From: CAIYRG01 sp965247505 | GTDB taxonomy: Bacteria > Pseudomonadota > Alphaproteobacteria > Micropepsales > Micropepsaceae | Reading direction: 5' to 3' | Length of the DNA stretch: 64,000 nucleotides | Assembly (NCBI GenBank): GCA_965247505.1 | Contig: OZ252020.1 | Location: 4,464,001 to 4,528,000 of the forward strand | Shown: positions 39,738 to 49,080 of the stretch, piece after piece | Numbering within the stretch: position 1 is the first letter of the stretch | Layout: every line of letters begins with the position of its first letter | Notes under the pieces: model-generated | Databases searched by the model: none | What the model saw: the letters and a program-made list of their open reading frames with translations, nothing else | What the model was told of the DNA's origin: nothing | Program-made: the position numbers and the translations under genes

Positions 39738-40041
39738 CTATAACGATCCGAATTCAGCCTTAGTGCTGCCGTTCGAAGACTTCTTTGGAGCTTCTTTCCG
39801 CTGGTCCGATGCTACGGCATGAAGTGGGGGCACCTTATTGTCGTCGGCATTGCCAAAATCGGGGCGGCAATGGCCATCGAGGTAAGCGCCGGCGTCGATT
39901 TGAATGTCCTGGTGGACTACATCGCCGGACATCTGCGCCGTTCCAGTTAAAACAACTTTCCTTGCCTATCCGGTTTACACCCACACCCACTAGGGCTAGA
40001 ATGGGCGCAAACCGGATATAGGGGAGCGCGCCATGGATGTT

Positions 40042-41298
40042 TGGACCCATCCAGGAAAAGTGGAGGCGCCCTACACCGTTTGCATTGCTTCTGCCTCGAA
40101 TTTGACGGGGCTTGTGAAGTCCAGCGTCGAGTGCCGACGGACTGGATTATAGAACCCGTCGATGTATCCGGCTATGGCAGTTTCAGCTTGGCTTCTTGAC
40201 ATGAACACAGTCCTCCAGATCAGTTCTGACTTGATGGTTTTGAAGAAGGTCTCGACGACGGCGTTATCATAGCAATTTCCCTTACCGCTCATTGAGGCGA
40301 GGAAACCGAGTTCACCGAGGCGCGCCTGGTATGCGTCTGAGCAGTACTGGCTTCCCCGATCGCTATGGTGGATCACACCGGCGCCAGGTTGGCACAGCCC
40401 GATAGCACGGTTAAGCGCCCTGAGCGGCAGGTCGCTGGTCATGCGAGCGCCCACGGCCCAGCCGATGACGCGCCGGGAGTAGAGGTCGAGCATGACGGCC
40501 AGGTACAGCCAGCCCTGTGCCGTCCAGATATAGCTGATGTCGGCAGCCCATTTCTCGTTGGGTGCCTCGGCGGAGAAGTTCTGGTCGAGAAGGTTCGATG
40601 CGACGGCCTTGTTGTGCTGGCTGTCCGTCGTCTTTTTGAACTTCTGTTTCCGTTTTGGAGACAACCCATTTCCCCGCATCAGCCGAGCCACCCTATGGCG
40701 TCCAACCTCGATCCCATTCTCGGCAAGCTCGTGATGGACCCGCTCTGCACCGTAGCTCTCGCGGCTGCGCCGAAAGGCTGCCCGGACATGGGCGAGTAGA
40801 ACCATGTCATCGAGCTGTCGCTGGCTTGGGCCGCGATTGCGCCAAGCGTAGAAGCCTGAGACGCTGACCTGCAGCAGTCTGCACAGGCGGAATATCGGCA
40901 TCGCCAACCCGGCCCTCTCCGCGTCGATGAACCGGAACCTCATCGACTTTCCCTGGCGCGCCTGTGCCAGCGCTTTTTTTAGGAGATCACGTTCCTGACG
41001 GGCCAGATCACGCTCTCGGCGTAGGCGGGTAATCTCCTTCGCTGCATCCTCATGCGGACCGGAAAGCAAATCCTCCTCACGCAATTCTGCGACCCAGCGG
41101 CCGAGCGCGCTGACGCTGATCCCAAGATCTCCTGCTATCTGCCGCTGCCTGCGCCCGCTCGTCTGTAAAAGACGGACGGCTTCTTCCTTGAAGGCCCGAT
41201 CAAACCGCCGGCCCTTGTTCCCATTCTGCTTCGACATTTGCACCTCCTGCGATCAAAATCCTATCGCAGGACGTCTCCACTTTCGTCAGCAGGGTCCA
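40042..41298 (-). mobile_element. IS3-family element nested in IS1595 copy 2 (1257 bp)
   Basis: Ends TGGACCC...GGGTCCA with inner similarity around GAAAAGTGGAG/CTCCACTTTC; a 3-base duplication GTT flanks it (40039-40041 and 41299-41301), the usual length for IS3. It entered the fourth codon of the IS1595 transposase gene. Confidence 0.95.
40071..41243 (-). CDS. IS3-family transposase, OrfA and OrfB in one frame
   Basis: The 390-residue protein joins an OrfA-like part (helix-turn-helix RRQRQIAGDLGISVSALGRW, then a coiled coil RLRRERDLARQERDLLKKAL) to an OrfB part with HTH_21 and the DDE core: Asp in WAADISYIW, Asp in HHSDRGSQY and Glu in AVVETFFKTIKSE. In most IS3 elements the two are joined by a -1 frameshift; here the junction contains seven A (CTAAAAAAAGC) but the zero frame already reads through. 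The start may be the second Met (MSKQNG). Confidence 0.92.
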   Translation of the reverse strand: MQMSKQNGNKGRRFDRAFKEEAVRLLQTSGRRQRQIAGDLGISVSALGRWVAELREEDLLSGPHEDAAKEITRLRRERDLARQERDLLKKALAQARQGKSMRFRFIDAERAGLAMPIFRLCRLLQVSVSGFYAWRNRGPSQRQLDDMVLLAHVRAAFRRSRESYGAERVHHELAENGIEVGRHRVARLMRGNGLSPKRKQKFKKTTDSQHNKAVASNLLDQNFSAEAPNEKWAADISYIWTAQGWLYLAVMLDLYSRRVIGWAVGARMTSDLPLRALNRAIGLCQPGAGVIHHSDRGSQYCSDAYQARLGELGFLASMSGKGNCYDNAVVETFFKTIKSELIWRTVFMSRSQAETAIAGYIDGFYNPVRRHSTLDFTSPVKFEAEAMQTV

Positions 41299-42631
41299 GT
41301 TCTCGACCGCGCCGATCTCCCATTCCCGCATTCGCTACCCGAGTTCCAGCGACTTTTCCCCGATGATGCGGCCTGCGCCGCCTACCTGGAGAAAGCCCGC
41401 TGGGGAGACGGCTTTGCCTGCCCGCACTGCGGCACGGCGGGAGAGCCGTTCCACTTTGAAAACCGCCCTGGCGTCCTGCGCTGCCGCAAGTGCCGCCAGA
41501 ACACCGGGCTGACGGTGGGAACAGTGATGGAGCGTAGCCACACTCCGCTGAACGTCTGGTTCTGGGCCGCTTATCTGGTCGCCAGTCAGACGCCCGGCAT
41601 GTCCGCCGTGCAGTTTCAGCGGCAACTTGGTCTTTCGCGCTACGAGACGGACTTTCAAATTCTCCACAAGCTCCGCTCGGGCATGGTGCGGCCCAACCAA
41701 GACAGGATCGGTGGACAGCCCAAGAACCATGTTGAGGTGGACGAAACCTGGGTTGGCGGGTGAACGCGTGGGGAAGGCCGTGGTGTTCACCACAAGGTTC
41801 CCGTCTCCTGTGCCATCGAGGTGCGTCATCGAAAGCCGGGCACCAAGCTCGACAACCGGAAAGACGGACGCTATGCCGGACGCGTTCGGCTCGCCGTCGT
41901 GCTCGACCGTAGCGCCGAGTCGCTCTATGGGTTCGTCGAGAGCACCGTCGCGCCGGGATCGCTGATCGTTACTGACGATTGGAGCGGCTATGCTGGCCTC
42001 GGTAAGCGCGGCTATGAGCACTTCGCTGTTGCCGAGTGTGGTGATCCAGAGGTTGCCGAGCAATACCTGCCGATCATCCATCTGGTTTTCGCCAACCTGA
42101 AGACGTGGCTGATCGGGATCCACCACGGCGTTAGCCACCAGCACCTACAAGCCTACCTCAACGAGTTCACCTTCCGCTTCAACAGGCGGTTCTACCCGTT
42201 CAACGCCTTCCGCTCATTGCTCGACATCGCGGGCGACACCTCTGCTCCAACCTATGCCGAGCTTTACTCGGGAGAGTGGCGGCACCCTACATGTAGCGGT
42301 CATGGGCGTTAACCGGATAGGCAAGGAATATTCGTCCGGTGATCTTGGCGGTGCTTTCGAGCGTAACTTTTTGGACAAAGACGCAGCCGATCAGCTGACC
42401 ACCGATGTGAACATCCTGCGCAACAATGTCGCCTTCGACATAACCCCCAATTCCGACAAACAGGCGGGTGGCGTCAATGCGGCCCAGGACGCAGCCATGA
42501 ACTTGGATTTCACCATCCATTTCAAGGCGGCCCTTTACGGTAAGCGCTCTACCCAAACAGGACGACGGCATCACGATGCTGTCTTTTTTGGACGACGCCA
42601 TTGCGCCAGCAAGACGTGGAAACGCGGCCAT

Positions 42632-42868
42632 AATGGTAGTGTCCCCCGTCAGAGGGGAAAGCGGCTGCTAATGTCGTGTCAACAGCTGCGCATATCGAAA
42701 ACGCGTCGCGAGACAAAGCGTTCTATTTTTAAACTAGAAACTTGAATAAGAGATTTCTAAACGCGCTTTAGAAAGCGTTATTGCTAAGCTCGCGTTTTTA
42801 TCAAGATCGCAGATATCGCGCTCTAAATGACAGCGCTTTAAATTCCATTGGACACTGACTGTTCCAAG
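42632..42868. other. AT-rich intergenic region upstream of the bactofilin relic
   Basis: No gene is seen. GCGCTTTAGAAAGCG and related AAAGCG/CGCTTT strings recur between 42715 and 42845, giving short hairpins. This is probably the former bactofilin promoter region. Confidence 0.4.
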
Positions 42869-43714
42869 CTAGAAGTCCGCTGTTGTCGCAATCGGAATGG
42901 CAAAATCCTCACCCGTCGCAGCATCCTTATTGTTTTCGGCGCAGCGCGTCTCCGCCAGCCTGGTAGCACTGCCTCTTAGGGAATAGGTGATCGTCCCCGA
43001 CCACGGCTTATGGAACATATCTGGGTCGTTGACTGTGACATGCGCGACAAGCCTGTTGCCGTCCTCGCCTATACGATAGCGCTCCACCACATGTGTTCTT
43101 GAGGTCTGAGGCACGCCGAAGCGGTCAATCAGCGAGTCACCGCCCAAGCCCACAGTATCGACCACCAGCGTATCGCCCTCATAATGACCGACGCTATCGC
43201 CATACCAATCGGGATCAAAATTCTCGGAATGCTTTTGATTCATATAGACACGGCGGATTTGATGATCGCGCTCATAGAGGATCGTAGTCTGATCGCGTTC
43301 TTGAAGAAATTGCACGAGACCAAATAATGTCAGCACGTGGGGGACACTGGAAAGCGCGCATAGCTCGGTCGCGACATTCACGATCGCGCCACTACGCCAG
43401 CGCCCCCCCATGGCCGCCACCGCTTCAGCCGCTTCAGGTTTGAGGTTTGGATTTGCGGGATCGCCGATAAAGGCCTGGCCACTCAGGCGCGGCGGGCAAT
43501 TCGGCGAGCATTCGATGTTGAGAATATCGATGACGGGTCCTGGACCGTCGTTGGGTGCGGGGTCGAACACGATCTGCTCAACGCCATGGACCCAGAAGCC
43601 CGAAAAATCCGGGATAGAAAATTGCGGTTGGCCCGAAACGTTATGCGGCAGCACCATGCCTGCACAGATAAGCGCAGCATAGAGCGCTTGGCTCACTCGG
43701 ATTCGGTTTCGCAA
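42869..43714 (-). CDS. Exported protein of unknown function, 281 aa
   Basis: A signal peptide (ending NVSGQPQ) precedes a beta-rich domain opening with IPDFSGFWVHG. Conserved-looking segments are YERDHQIRRVYMNQKH, YGDSVGHYEGDTLVVDTVGL and HVVERYRIGEDGNRLVAHVT. I recognise this as a type of exported protein frequent in alphaproteobacteria and acidobacteria near DUF6152 and MBL genes, without an assigned reaction. Four Cys suggest disulfides (SPNCPP, ELCALS, ETRCAEN). Its start is followed upstream by the DUF1194 gene on the same strand, 18 bases away, so the two are probably co-transcribed. Confidence 0.75.
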   Translation of the reverse strand: MRNRIRVSQALYAALICAGMVLPHNVSGQPQFSIPDFSGFWVHGVEQIVFDPAPNDGPGPVIDILNIECSPNCPPRLSGQAFIGDPANPNLKPEAAEAVAAMGGRWRSGAIVNVATELCALSSVPHVLTLFGLVQFLQERDQTTILYERDHQIRRVYMNQKHSENFDPDWYGDSVGHYEGDTLVVDTVGLGGDSLIDRFGVPQTSRTHVVERYRIGEDGNRLVAHVTVNDPDMFHKPWSGTITYSLRGSATRLAETRCAENNKDAATGEDFAIPIATTADF

Positions 43715-43732
43715 GATACCGCCTCGAAATAC

Positions 43733-44656
43733 CTACCGGTAAAAATCCCAAGTATCGCATGCACCCCTATACTCCTCTTTATAGGGCTGAAGATTTGGGT
43801 TTTGCGGTAGCGGCACGGACTGGGTTGGGATAAGCCGAGGGCGATCACGGGGCACGAGCTCCGGCTCGATGTCTTCGGGTGTGACGCTCGATAGCTCGAG
43901 TACCAATTTGCGCCTGATCGCGCGGGAGAAATCCGCAAAGCCTTCGGCGGCCTGCACGAACGCGCCGGGACCACCGATGACGCACCCCCGGAAATATTCG
44001 GCAAGATTGGAGAACTCGTCCCAACCATAAGGGTCGACGACAGGCAAACCGTTAATTACGACTCCGTTTGAAATAACCTCCTCGCGGGCTTCCAATAGCG
44101 GAGTACCGGAGCGGTTGGGTCCGTCGCCCGAAATATCGATGACGCGTTTGTTGCTGTAATATGGACTGATCTCGAACACGTTCATCGAAAATTCCAGAAC
44201 GTCGCTGATCGAAGTCCCCTGCCCGCGGGTTCGCGGAATGCGCATAAGAACATTGGCATATTCGAGCGCGGTCGCTTCACCGTCTATCATCGTCCAATTC
44301 ACAAGTACCTGATTGTAGTAACGGCTCGACCAGTCGATATAGGCGACGGCAATGCGCCCCAAACTACCGGACTCGATCGCAGTGATGACATCTCTGTGCC
44401 GAAACGCATCTGCCACGCCTTTGCGCTGCAGGAACGCTTCGTTGTGGCTCACGCTTCCCGACACATCGGTCGCAATAATGAGCAGCAGGTCAACTTCGAT
44501 CAGAGGGTCGATCGGAATCGTAAATGCACCTGGGTCGTCTTGCGCGCGAGTAGGCGCCGCCACCAAGACTGACGCCGCACTTATGAGTACGGCAATAAGG
44601 CAAGACAGCCGAAAGGCACCAAATTCACTGTGAGACTTGTTTCCACAAAAAATCAT
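43733..44656 (-). CDS. DUF1194 exported von Willebrand A-like protein
   Basis: I place the start at ATG 44656, giving a 307-residue protein with a signal peptide (RLSCLIAVLISAASVLVAAP, ending TRAQ); in-frame Mets further upstream add up to 57 residues without signal character. The mature part has a MIDAS motif (IATDVSGSVSHNEAF, DxSxS), AVAYIDWSS, GQGTSISDVLEFS and VIDISGDGPNRSG, as in DUF1194. A metal-dependent adhesion fold in the periplasm is expected; partners are unknown. Confidence 0.85.
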   Translation of the reverse strand: MIFCGNKSHSEFGAFRLSCLIAVLISAASVLVAAPTRAQDDPGAFTIPIDPLIEVDLLLIIATDVSGSVSHNEAFLQRKGVADAFRHRDVITAIESGSLGRIAVAYIDWSSRYYNQVLVNWTMIDGEATALEYANVLMRIPRTRGQGTSISDVLEFSMNVFEISPYYSNKRVIDISGDGPNRSGTPLLEAREEVISNGVVINGLPVVDPYGWDEFSNLAEYFRGCVIGGPGAFVQAAEGFADFSRAIRRKLVLELSSVTPEDIEPELVPRDRPRLIPTQSVPLPQNPNLQPYKEEYRGACDTWDFYR

Positions 44657-44840
44657 CAATGCATCCGTTCGGGCCAAGCCTCGGTTCCAGATAGGGGAAC
44701 GATATACGCAAACCGGCTCCTTTGGGCTAAAAAACACGTCCACAGGCGATTTAGGTGTCATCCTCCTATTTTCCCTAGCGCGCTGCAGGCACCACATAGC
44801 TAGGGTAAACCGATGAAACGAGCACAAGAAAGGCTGTACC

Positions 44841-45128
44841 GTGTCGAACGAAGGTTATCACGAACCCATTGAGGAGCTATCGGCTGAAACTCGCAATATG
44901 CACAGGGCAATCGTCTCATTGATGGAGGAACTTGAGGCGGTGGACTGGTATAATCAACGCGTCGACGCCTGCAAGGACCCCGAACTAAAGGCGATTCTGG
45001 CCCATAATCGGGATGAGGAAAAAGAGCATGCGGCTATGGCTCTCGAGTGGATACGCCGCAACGACCCCGTCTTCGAGAAAGAGCTGAAAGATAATTTGTT
45101 CACGGACAAGACAATCGCCCATAAATAG
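44841..45128 (+). CDS. EncFtn-like encapsulated-ferritin family protein
   Basis: This 95-residue two-helix protein closely follows the encapsulin-associated ferritin family: YHEPIEELSAETRNMHRAIV, LMEELEAVDWYNQRVDAC and HNRDEEKEHAAMALEWIRR. Iron ligands are Glu30/Glu32 in helix 1 and Glu60/Glu62-His63 in helix 2. Family members assemble as a ring of dimers with ferroxidase sites at the interface and deliver iron to an encapsulin shell. Here the chain ends at KTIAHK with no cargo-loading peptide, and no encapsulin gene is adjacent. The start is the GTG at 44841, with GAAAGG upstream. Confidence 0.9.
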   Translation: MSNEGYHEPIEELSAETRNMHRAIVSLMEELEAVDWYNQRVDACKDPELKAILAHNRDEEKEHAAMALEWIRRNDPVFEKELKDNLFTDKTIAHK

Positions 45129-45186
45129 TCATTTTACGGCAGGGCGGAGGCTCAACCAGGGAGCGTAGAGCCAGGGAGCGCATAGA

Positions 45187-47175
45187 ATGTCAGAGCAAAC
45201 CCCGAACAATGTCGATCGCCGCAAATTCCTTGCCGGCGTGGCGGTAAGCGGCGCAGCGGCCGTCACCGCGGCGGAGAGTGCCAAAGCGGCCATACTGCCT
45301 GCCGGCCGGGACGGTGCCTCCCAGACCAATTCCGCAGGGCAAGCGCCGTCTGCGGGGCGACCGACTTATGCGATGGAGCAGGCAGAATCTGGGGTGCCTG
45401 CAGCCGAGCCGCCCCATCTGGGCCTTACCCAGGGCAAGCCCGGCTCCGACTACATGGTCGATGTCATCAAGACGCTTGATATCGATTATGTGATCACAAA
45501 TCCCGCATCGAGCTGCCGTGGCATACACGAATCACTGGTGAATTATGGTGGGAACAGAGCGCCAGAACTGCTGACCGCCATGCATGAAGAAGTCGCCACC
45601 GGAATGGCGCATGGCTATTACAAAGTTTCCGGCCGAATGCTGGGCTCGCTTTGTCACGGGTCCGTTGGGCTGCAGCATGCGGCGATGGCGATCTACAACG
45701 CCTGGGCCGACCGTGTTCCACTAATGATGCTGATCGGAAACAGTGTGGACGCGACCGAACGCCGGCCGCTTGTGCCCACGCTTCACGCAGCGCAAGACCC
45801 CGCTGCCTTTGTGCGCGATTTTACGAAATGGGATGATCAACCGGCTTCCTTGCAGCATCTCGCCGAGTCCATGGTACAGGCCTATAAGATTGCGATGACG
45901 CCGCCGACCGAGCCGGTTCTCATCGTGCTTGATGAGAGATTACAAGAACATCATCACGATCCGGGCCCTAATTTCCATATTCCAAAAGTGAGCCCAGTAG
46001 CACCTCCTCAGGCCAACATTACTGCGGTACGCGAGACAGCACAGATTTTGACGGCGGCCGAGAACCCCGTCATCGTTGCGGACCGTGCCGCACGCTCGCA
46101 AGACGGTGTCGATCTAATTGTTGAGCTGGCCGAAACGCTGGGCGCCGTGGTGGTCGATCAGTGCGGGCGGATGAATATGCCCAACCGGCATTATCTCTAC
46201 CGCCGCGGCGGCGAAGCTGTTGGTCAAGCCGATGCCATCTTGGGACTCGAAGTCACCGATTTCTTTGGCACGGTCAACAGCTATTTGGACACTGCGCATC
46301 CGAGCTTTAGTTCACGAATTCGCCCGGGCACAAATCTTATTACGCTCGGCATGGGCGATGTTTATATGCGAGCCAACTATCAAGACTTTCAGCGCTACCA
46401 ACCGGTAGACATCGCGATGGCGGCTGATGTCGAAGCGACCCTGCCGGCGCTGATCGAGGAAATTCGTAGGGCCTTGGACGATCCGGCGCGCGCACGGGTG
46501 GCTGCCCGCACCCAAAACGCGCAAGCGCAGACGGCCCAAACGCGCGAAGCCGACATTGCCGCGGCGGCGCAAAACGCCTGGAATTCAAGCCCGGTAAGCT
46601 GCGCACGCATGTGTGCAGAGCTCTGGCCCTTTATCCGCAACGAGGATTGGGGATTTGTTTCGCGCGACGCGACCTATGGCAGTTGGCCGCGGCGTTTCTG
46701 GAACTTCGAGCGACACCACCAATGGATCGGCGGACCAGGCGGACATGGCCAAGGGTATCATCTTCCTGCTGCCGTGGGCGCCGCCCTGGCGCATCGCGAC
46801 GCCGGAAGGCTCGCTGTCGATATTCAGGGCGACGGCGATTTCATGTTTACTAGTAGCGCTCTCTGGACGGCCGCCCATCACAGCATTCCGCTGCTCGCGA
46901 TTGTCCACAACAATCGCGGCTATCACCAAGAGGTCATGCACGTTCAGCGCATGTCGAGCTGGCGCGGACGCGGGTTGGACCAAGGTACATGGCGCATCGG
47001 CACCACAATCGAGGACCCGTTCGTTGACTATGCATCATTGGCGCGATCACTGGGCGTCGAAGGAATCGGGCCGATCGACAATCCAAACGATCTGGCAGCC
47101 AGCTATCGTCGCGCGATAGAAGTCGTAAAAAGTGGCGAACCGGTGGTTCTGGATGTTGTGACCCAACCGCGATAA
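45187..47175 (+). CDS. Tat-exported thiamine diphosphate-dependent enzyme
   Basis: The 662-residue protein is acetolactate-synthase-like in three domains but begins with a twin-arginine leader (DRRKFLAGVAVSGAAAVTAA). The ThDP activation Glu is Glu134 in AMHEEVATGMAHGYY. The cofactor motif is GDGDFMF (548-554) followed by NN at 575-576. The central Rossmann domain (about 270-420) looks able to bind a nucleotide. No small regulatory subunit is nearby. ThDP enzymes are usually cytosolic, so export would need folding with cofactor before Tat transport. The product of the reaction cannot be named. AGGGAGCG appears twice before the ATG. It follows the EncFtn-like gene by 58 bases. Confidence 0.88.
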   Translation: MSEQTPNNVDRRKFLAGVAVSGAAAVTAAESAKAAILPAGRDGASQTNSAGQAPSAGRPTYAMEQAESGVPAAEPPHLGLTQGKPGSDYMVDVIKTLDIDYVITNPASSCRGIHESLVNYGGNRAPELLTAMHEEVATGMAHGYYKVSGRMLGSLCHGSVGLQHAAMAIYNAWADRVPLMMLIGNSVDATERRPLVPTLHAAQDPAAFVRDFTKWDDQPASLQHLAESMVQAYKIAMTPPTEPVLIVLDERLQEHHHDPGPNFHIPKVSPVAPPQANITAVRETAQILTAAENPVIVADRAARSQDGVDLIVELAETLGAVVVDQCGRMNMPNRHYLYRRGGEAVGQADAILGLEVTDFFGTVNSYLDTAHPSFSSRIRPGTNLITLGMGDVYMRANYQDFQRYQPVDIAMAADVEATLPALIEEIRRALDDPARARVAARTQNAQAQTAQTREADIAAAAQNAWNSSPVSCARMCAELWPFIRNEDWGFVSRDATYGSWPRRFWNFERHHQWIGGPGGHGQGYHLPAAVGAALAHRDAGRLAVDIQGDGDFMFTSSALWTAAHHSIPLLAIVHNNRGYHQEVMHVQRMSSWRGRGLDQGTWRIGTTIEDPFVDYASLARSLGVEGIGPIDNPNDLAASYRRAIEVVKSGEPVVLDVVTQPR

Positions 47176-47314
47176 GCGACGCGAGCCCGAGGCTTAAGAC
47201 CGAGCCAAGCGCGCGCACCGATCTGATCGGCAAACGAAACGGCTCACGCAAACACCCGGGCCGAGCTGCGTAACTGATTGATATGATAAGGTTTTCGTCC
47301 AACAATTGCTTGTG

Positions 47315-48697
47315 TTAGCGGATCGAAACAGACATCGTGCGGTTGCCGCGCAAGGCGGAAATGTCCCATCCTTCGCTGGAATTAAGCGTAGTCTGAAGCG
47401 CATCTGGGTTGGCGATGTCGATTCCATTGACCTGCCGTATGATGTCGCCGGTCTGAAATCCGAAACGCCTTGCGTCGGATGCGCCCTCAATCCCCGTAAC
47501 CACGACTCCGGTAAGAAAAAAATCCAACTGCATTTCATCGGCCAGTGCAGGAGTCATGTTTGCAACACGCGCGCCGCCCAAGGGGTTACGGCCGGTCAAC
47601 AATATCTCGTTCCGATTTTTGTCGGGTGGAAGACCAACGCGAACACGGGCCTGACGCTCAATGCCGTCGCGCAAGAATCGTACTGTTACCAGATCACCCG
47701 GCTGACGCGTGGCAACCCGATAGTTTAAACCCTGCGGATCGTTGACTTCAAAATCGTCAATCGCAATGACAACATCGCCGCGGCGCAGGCTTGCTTGTCC
47801 AGCGGCGCTCTGTGGGTAGGCCTGGCTCAGCACCACGCCAACCGGTCGGTTGAGACCCAGGCTCCTGGCGATTTCCGCCGTCACAGCGTCGCCTTGCGCA
47901 CCAAACCAAGGCCGGCGAATGCCGCCCCCAAGCGCTCCTTCAACAACCAAACGCACCATATTGGAAGGTATCGCGAAGCCAATCCCTACGCTTCCGCCAG
48001 AGGACGATACGATGGACGAGTTTATTCCAATGAGCTGGCCATCGATGGTTACCAACGCGCCGCCCGAATTGCCGGGATTAATCGCCGCATCGGTTTGGAT
48101 AAAAAACTGATAGTCGCTGACGCCGACTTGCGTACGCGCCAGAGCCGAAACGATTCCGCTCGTGACCGTTTGCCCAACTCCAAACGGATCGCCGATTGCA
48201 AGAACAAGATCGCCGACTGCAAGCGCGTCGCTATCCCCAAACTCGAGCGCGGGCAAAATGTCCCCTTCAGGATCAATGCGAAGCACCGCGAGATCGGTCC
48301 GCGCATCGGCAAGCACCACGCTTGCTTGAAATTCGCGCCTGTCGGAAAGTGCGACCTGAATGTCCTCCGCGCCCTCGATCACGTGATAATTGGTTACAAC
48401 AATCCCTTCGCCTCCAACGATCACACCCGACCCGAGGGATTGCTCGACCCGATCACGAGTAGGTCCTGCACCGCCAAAAAAGCGCTCGAAAAATGGGTTC
48501 CCGGCAAAGGGGCCAATTTGCTGACGAACCACGCGGCTGGCATAGACGTTGACCACCGCCGGCGCGACTTGGCTGACCACCGGCGCGAATGAGAGCTGGA
48601 TCTGCTGGGGACTTCGCGGAACTACACGCTGTTGCGCGGCGCTCACCCCTGCCAGAAGGCTCATAAATCCGGCGAGAAGAATTGTTCTTATTGTCAT
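47315..48697 (-). CDS. degQ: DegP/DegQ-type periplasmic serine protease
   Basis: The 460-residue HtrA protease has a signal peptide (ending VSAAQQ) and triad His105 (VVTNYHVIEGA), Asp135 (ARTDLAVLR) and Ser211 (NPGNSGGAL), followed by two PDZ domains (about 265-350 and 375-460). It degrades or refolds damaged envelope proteins. It sits in the rplQ-degQ-rarA order common in alphaproteobacteria, though now separated from both by accessory genes. It is divergent from the split membrane-protein gene. Confidence 0.94.
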   Translation of the reverse strand: MTIRTILLAGFMSLLAGVSAAQQRVVPRSPQQIQLSFAPVVSQVAPAVVNVYASRVVRQQIGPFAGNPFFERFFGGAGPTRDRVEQSLGSGVIVGGEGIVVTNYHVIEGAEDIQVALSDRREFQASVVLADARTDLAVLRIDPEGDILPALEFGDSDALAVGDLVLAIGDPFGVGQTVTSGIVSALARTQVGVSDYQFFIQTDAAINPGNSGGALVTIDGQLIGINSSIVSSSGGSVGIGFAIPSNMVRLVVEGALGGGIRRPWFGAQGDAVTAEIARSLGLNRPVGVVLSQAYPQSAAGQASLRRGDVVIAIDDFEVNDPQGLNYRVATRQPGDLVTVRFLRDGIERQARVRVGLPPDKNRNEILLTGRNPLGGARVANMTPALADEMQLDFFLTGVVVTGIEGASDARRFGFQTGDIIRQVNGIDIANPDALQTTLNSSEGWDISALRGNRTMSVSIR

Positions 48698-49080
48698 GTC
48701 TCGGCGTACTCTTTTTTACTAGAGCTGCCATATCGCATTATTATCCGAGCGAAAATGGCAAAATTTCTACAATCGAGCGCTCCCGCGGTCGCTCCCAAGC
48801 CAAGGCGCTGTCCTCTTGGTATACTCCTCCTTTGATATGAGAATAAGCCATGGCAATACGCATAGCGGCAGCTGCGCTTTTCGGCGGAATTTTGATGTTC
48901 AGCTGGCTTTCGTTAGCCCATATGTCGCCCTTGGGGGAAATGGGGATCTCCCTCCTCCCGCGTGAATATTTGATCACATCCACGCTCGAAGCGGGCGCCG
49001 GTGGGTCCGGCGGCCTCTATATGTTCCCAGCTATCCCCGAGGCAAATGCAGAAGTTCCGTCGGGTTTTATGGTGTTGCGG

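Larger units (their letters stand above)
40033..42312 (+). pseudogene. IS1595-family transposase, interrupted and with a stop codon
   Basis: The original start is ATG 40033. After three codons IS3 intervenes and the gene resumes at 41302. The zinc ribbon (CPHCG ... CRKC) is complete here, and VDETWVGG is followed by TGA at 41761 where copy 1 has CGA. The remainder (41764-42312) is open with TDDWSGY and the FNRRF end. Two separate lesions make it inactive. Confidence 0.9.
39964..42322 (+). mobile_element. IS1595-like element, copy 2, containing an IS3
   Basis: Terminal repeats start GCCTATCCGG at 39964 and end GGATAGGC at 42322. Without the nested IS3 and its 3-base duplication it is 1099 bp. 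The left end is palindromic: the arm at 39964 is followed by its inverse ending AAACCGGATA near 40018, with only a short loop where copy 1 has 760 bases. No clear target duplication is seen in the bactofilin gene. Confidence 0.85.
39738..42631 (-). pseudogene. Bactofilin, split by nested insertion sequences
   Basis: The N-terminal part (42323-42631) reads SCLGRALTVKGRLEMDGEIQ, VEGDIVAQDVHIGGQLIG, then LESTAKITGRIF, and breaks at the IS1595 end. The C-terminal part (39738-39963) resumes as VVLTGTAQMSGDVVHQDIQI, DAGAYLDGHC and ends in a low-complexity tail. Together they form the right-handed beta-helix of a bactofilin (polymer-forming scaffold for cell shape and envelope proteins), about 175 residues. 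GGGGGA precedes the start near 42631. The copy is certainly not functional. Confidence 0.85.

Noticed and set aside
45187..47175. Acetolactate synthase large subunit (ilvB)
   Set aside because: The twin-arginine leader and absence of a small subunit gene argue against branched-chain amino-acid synthesis.
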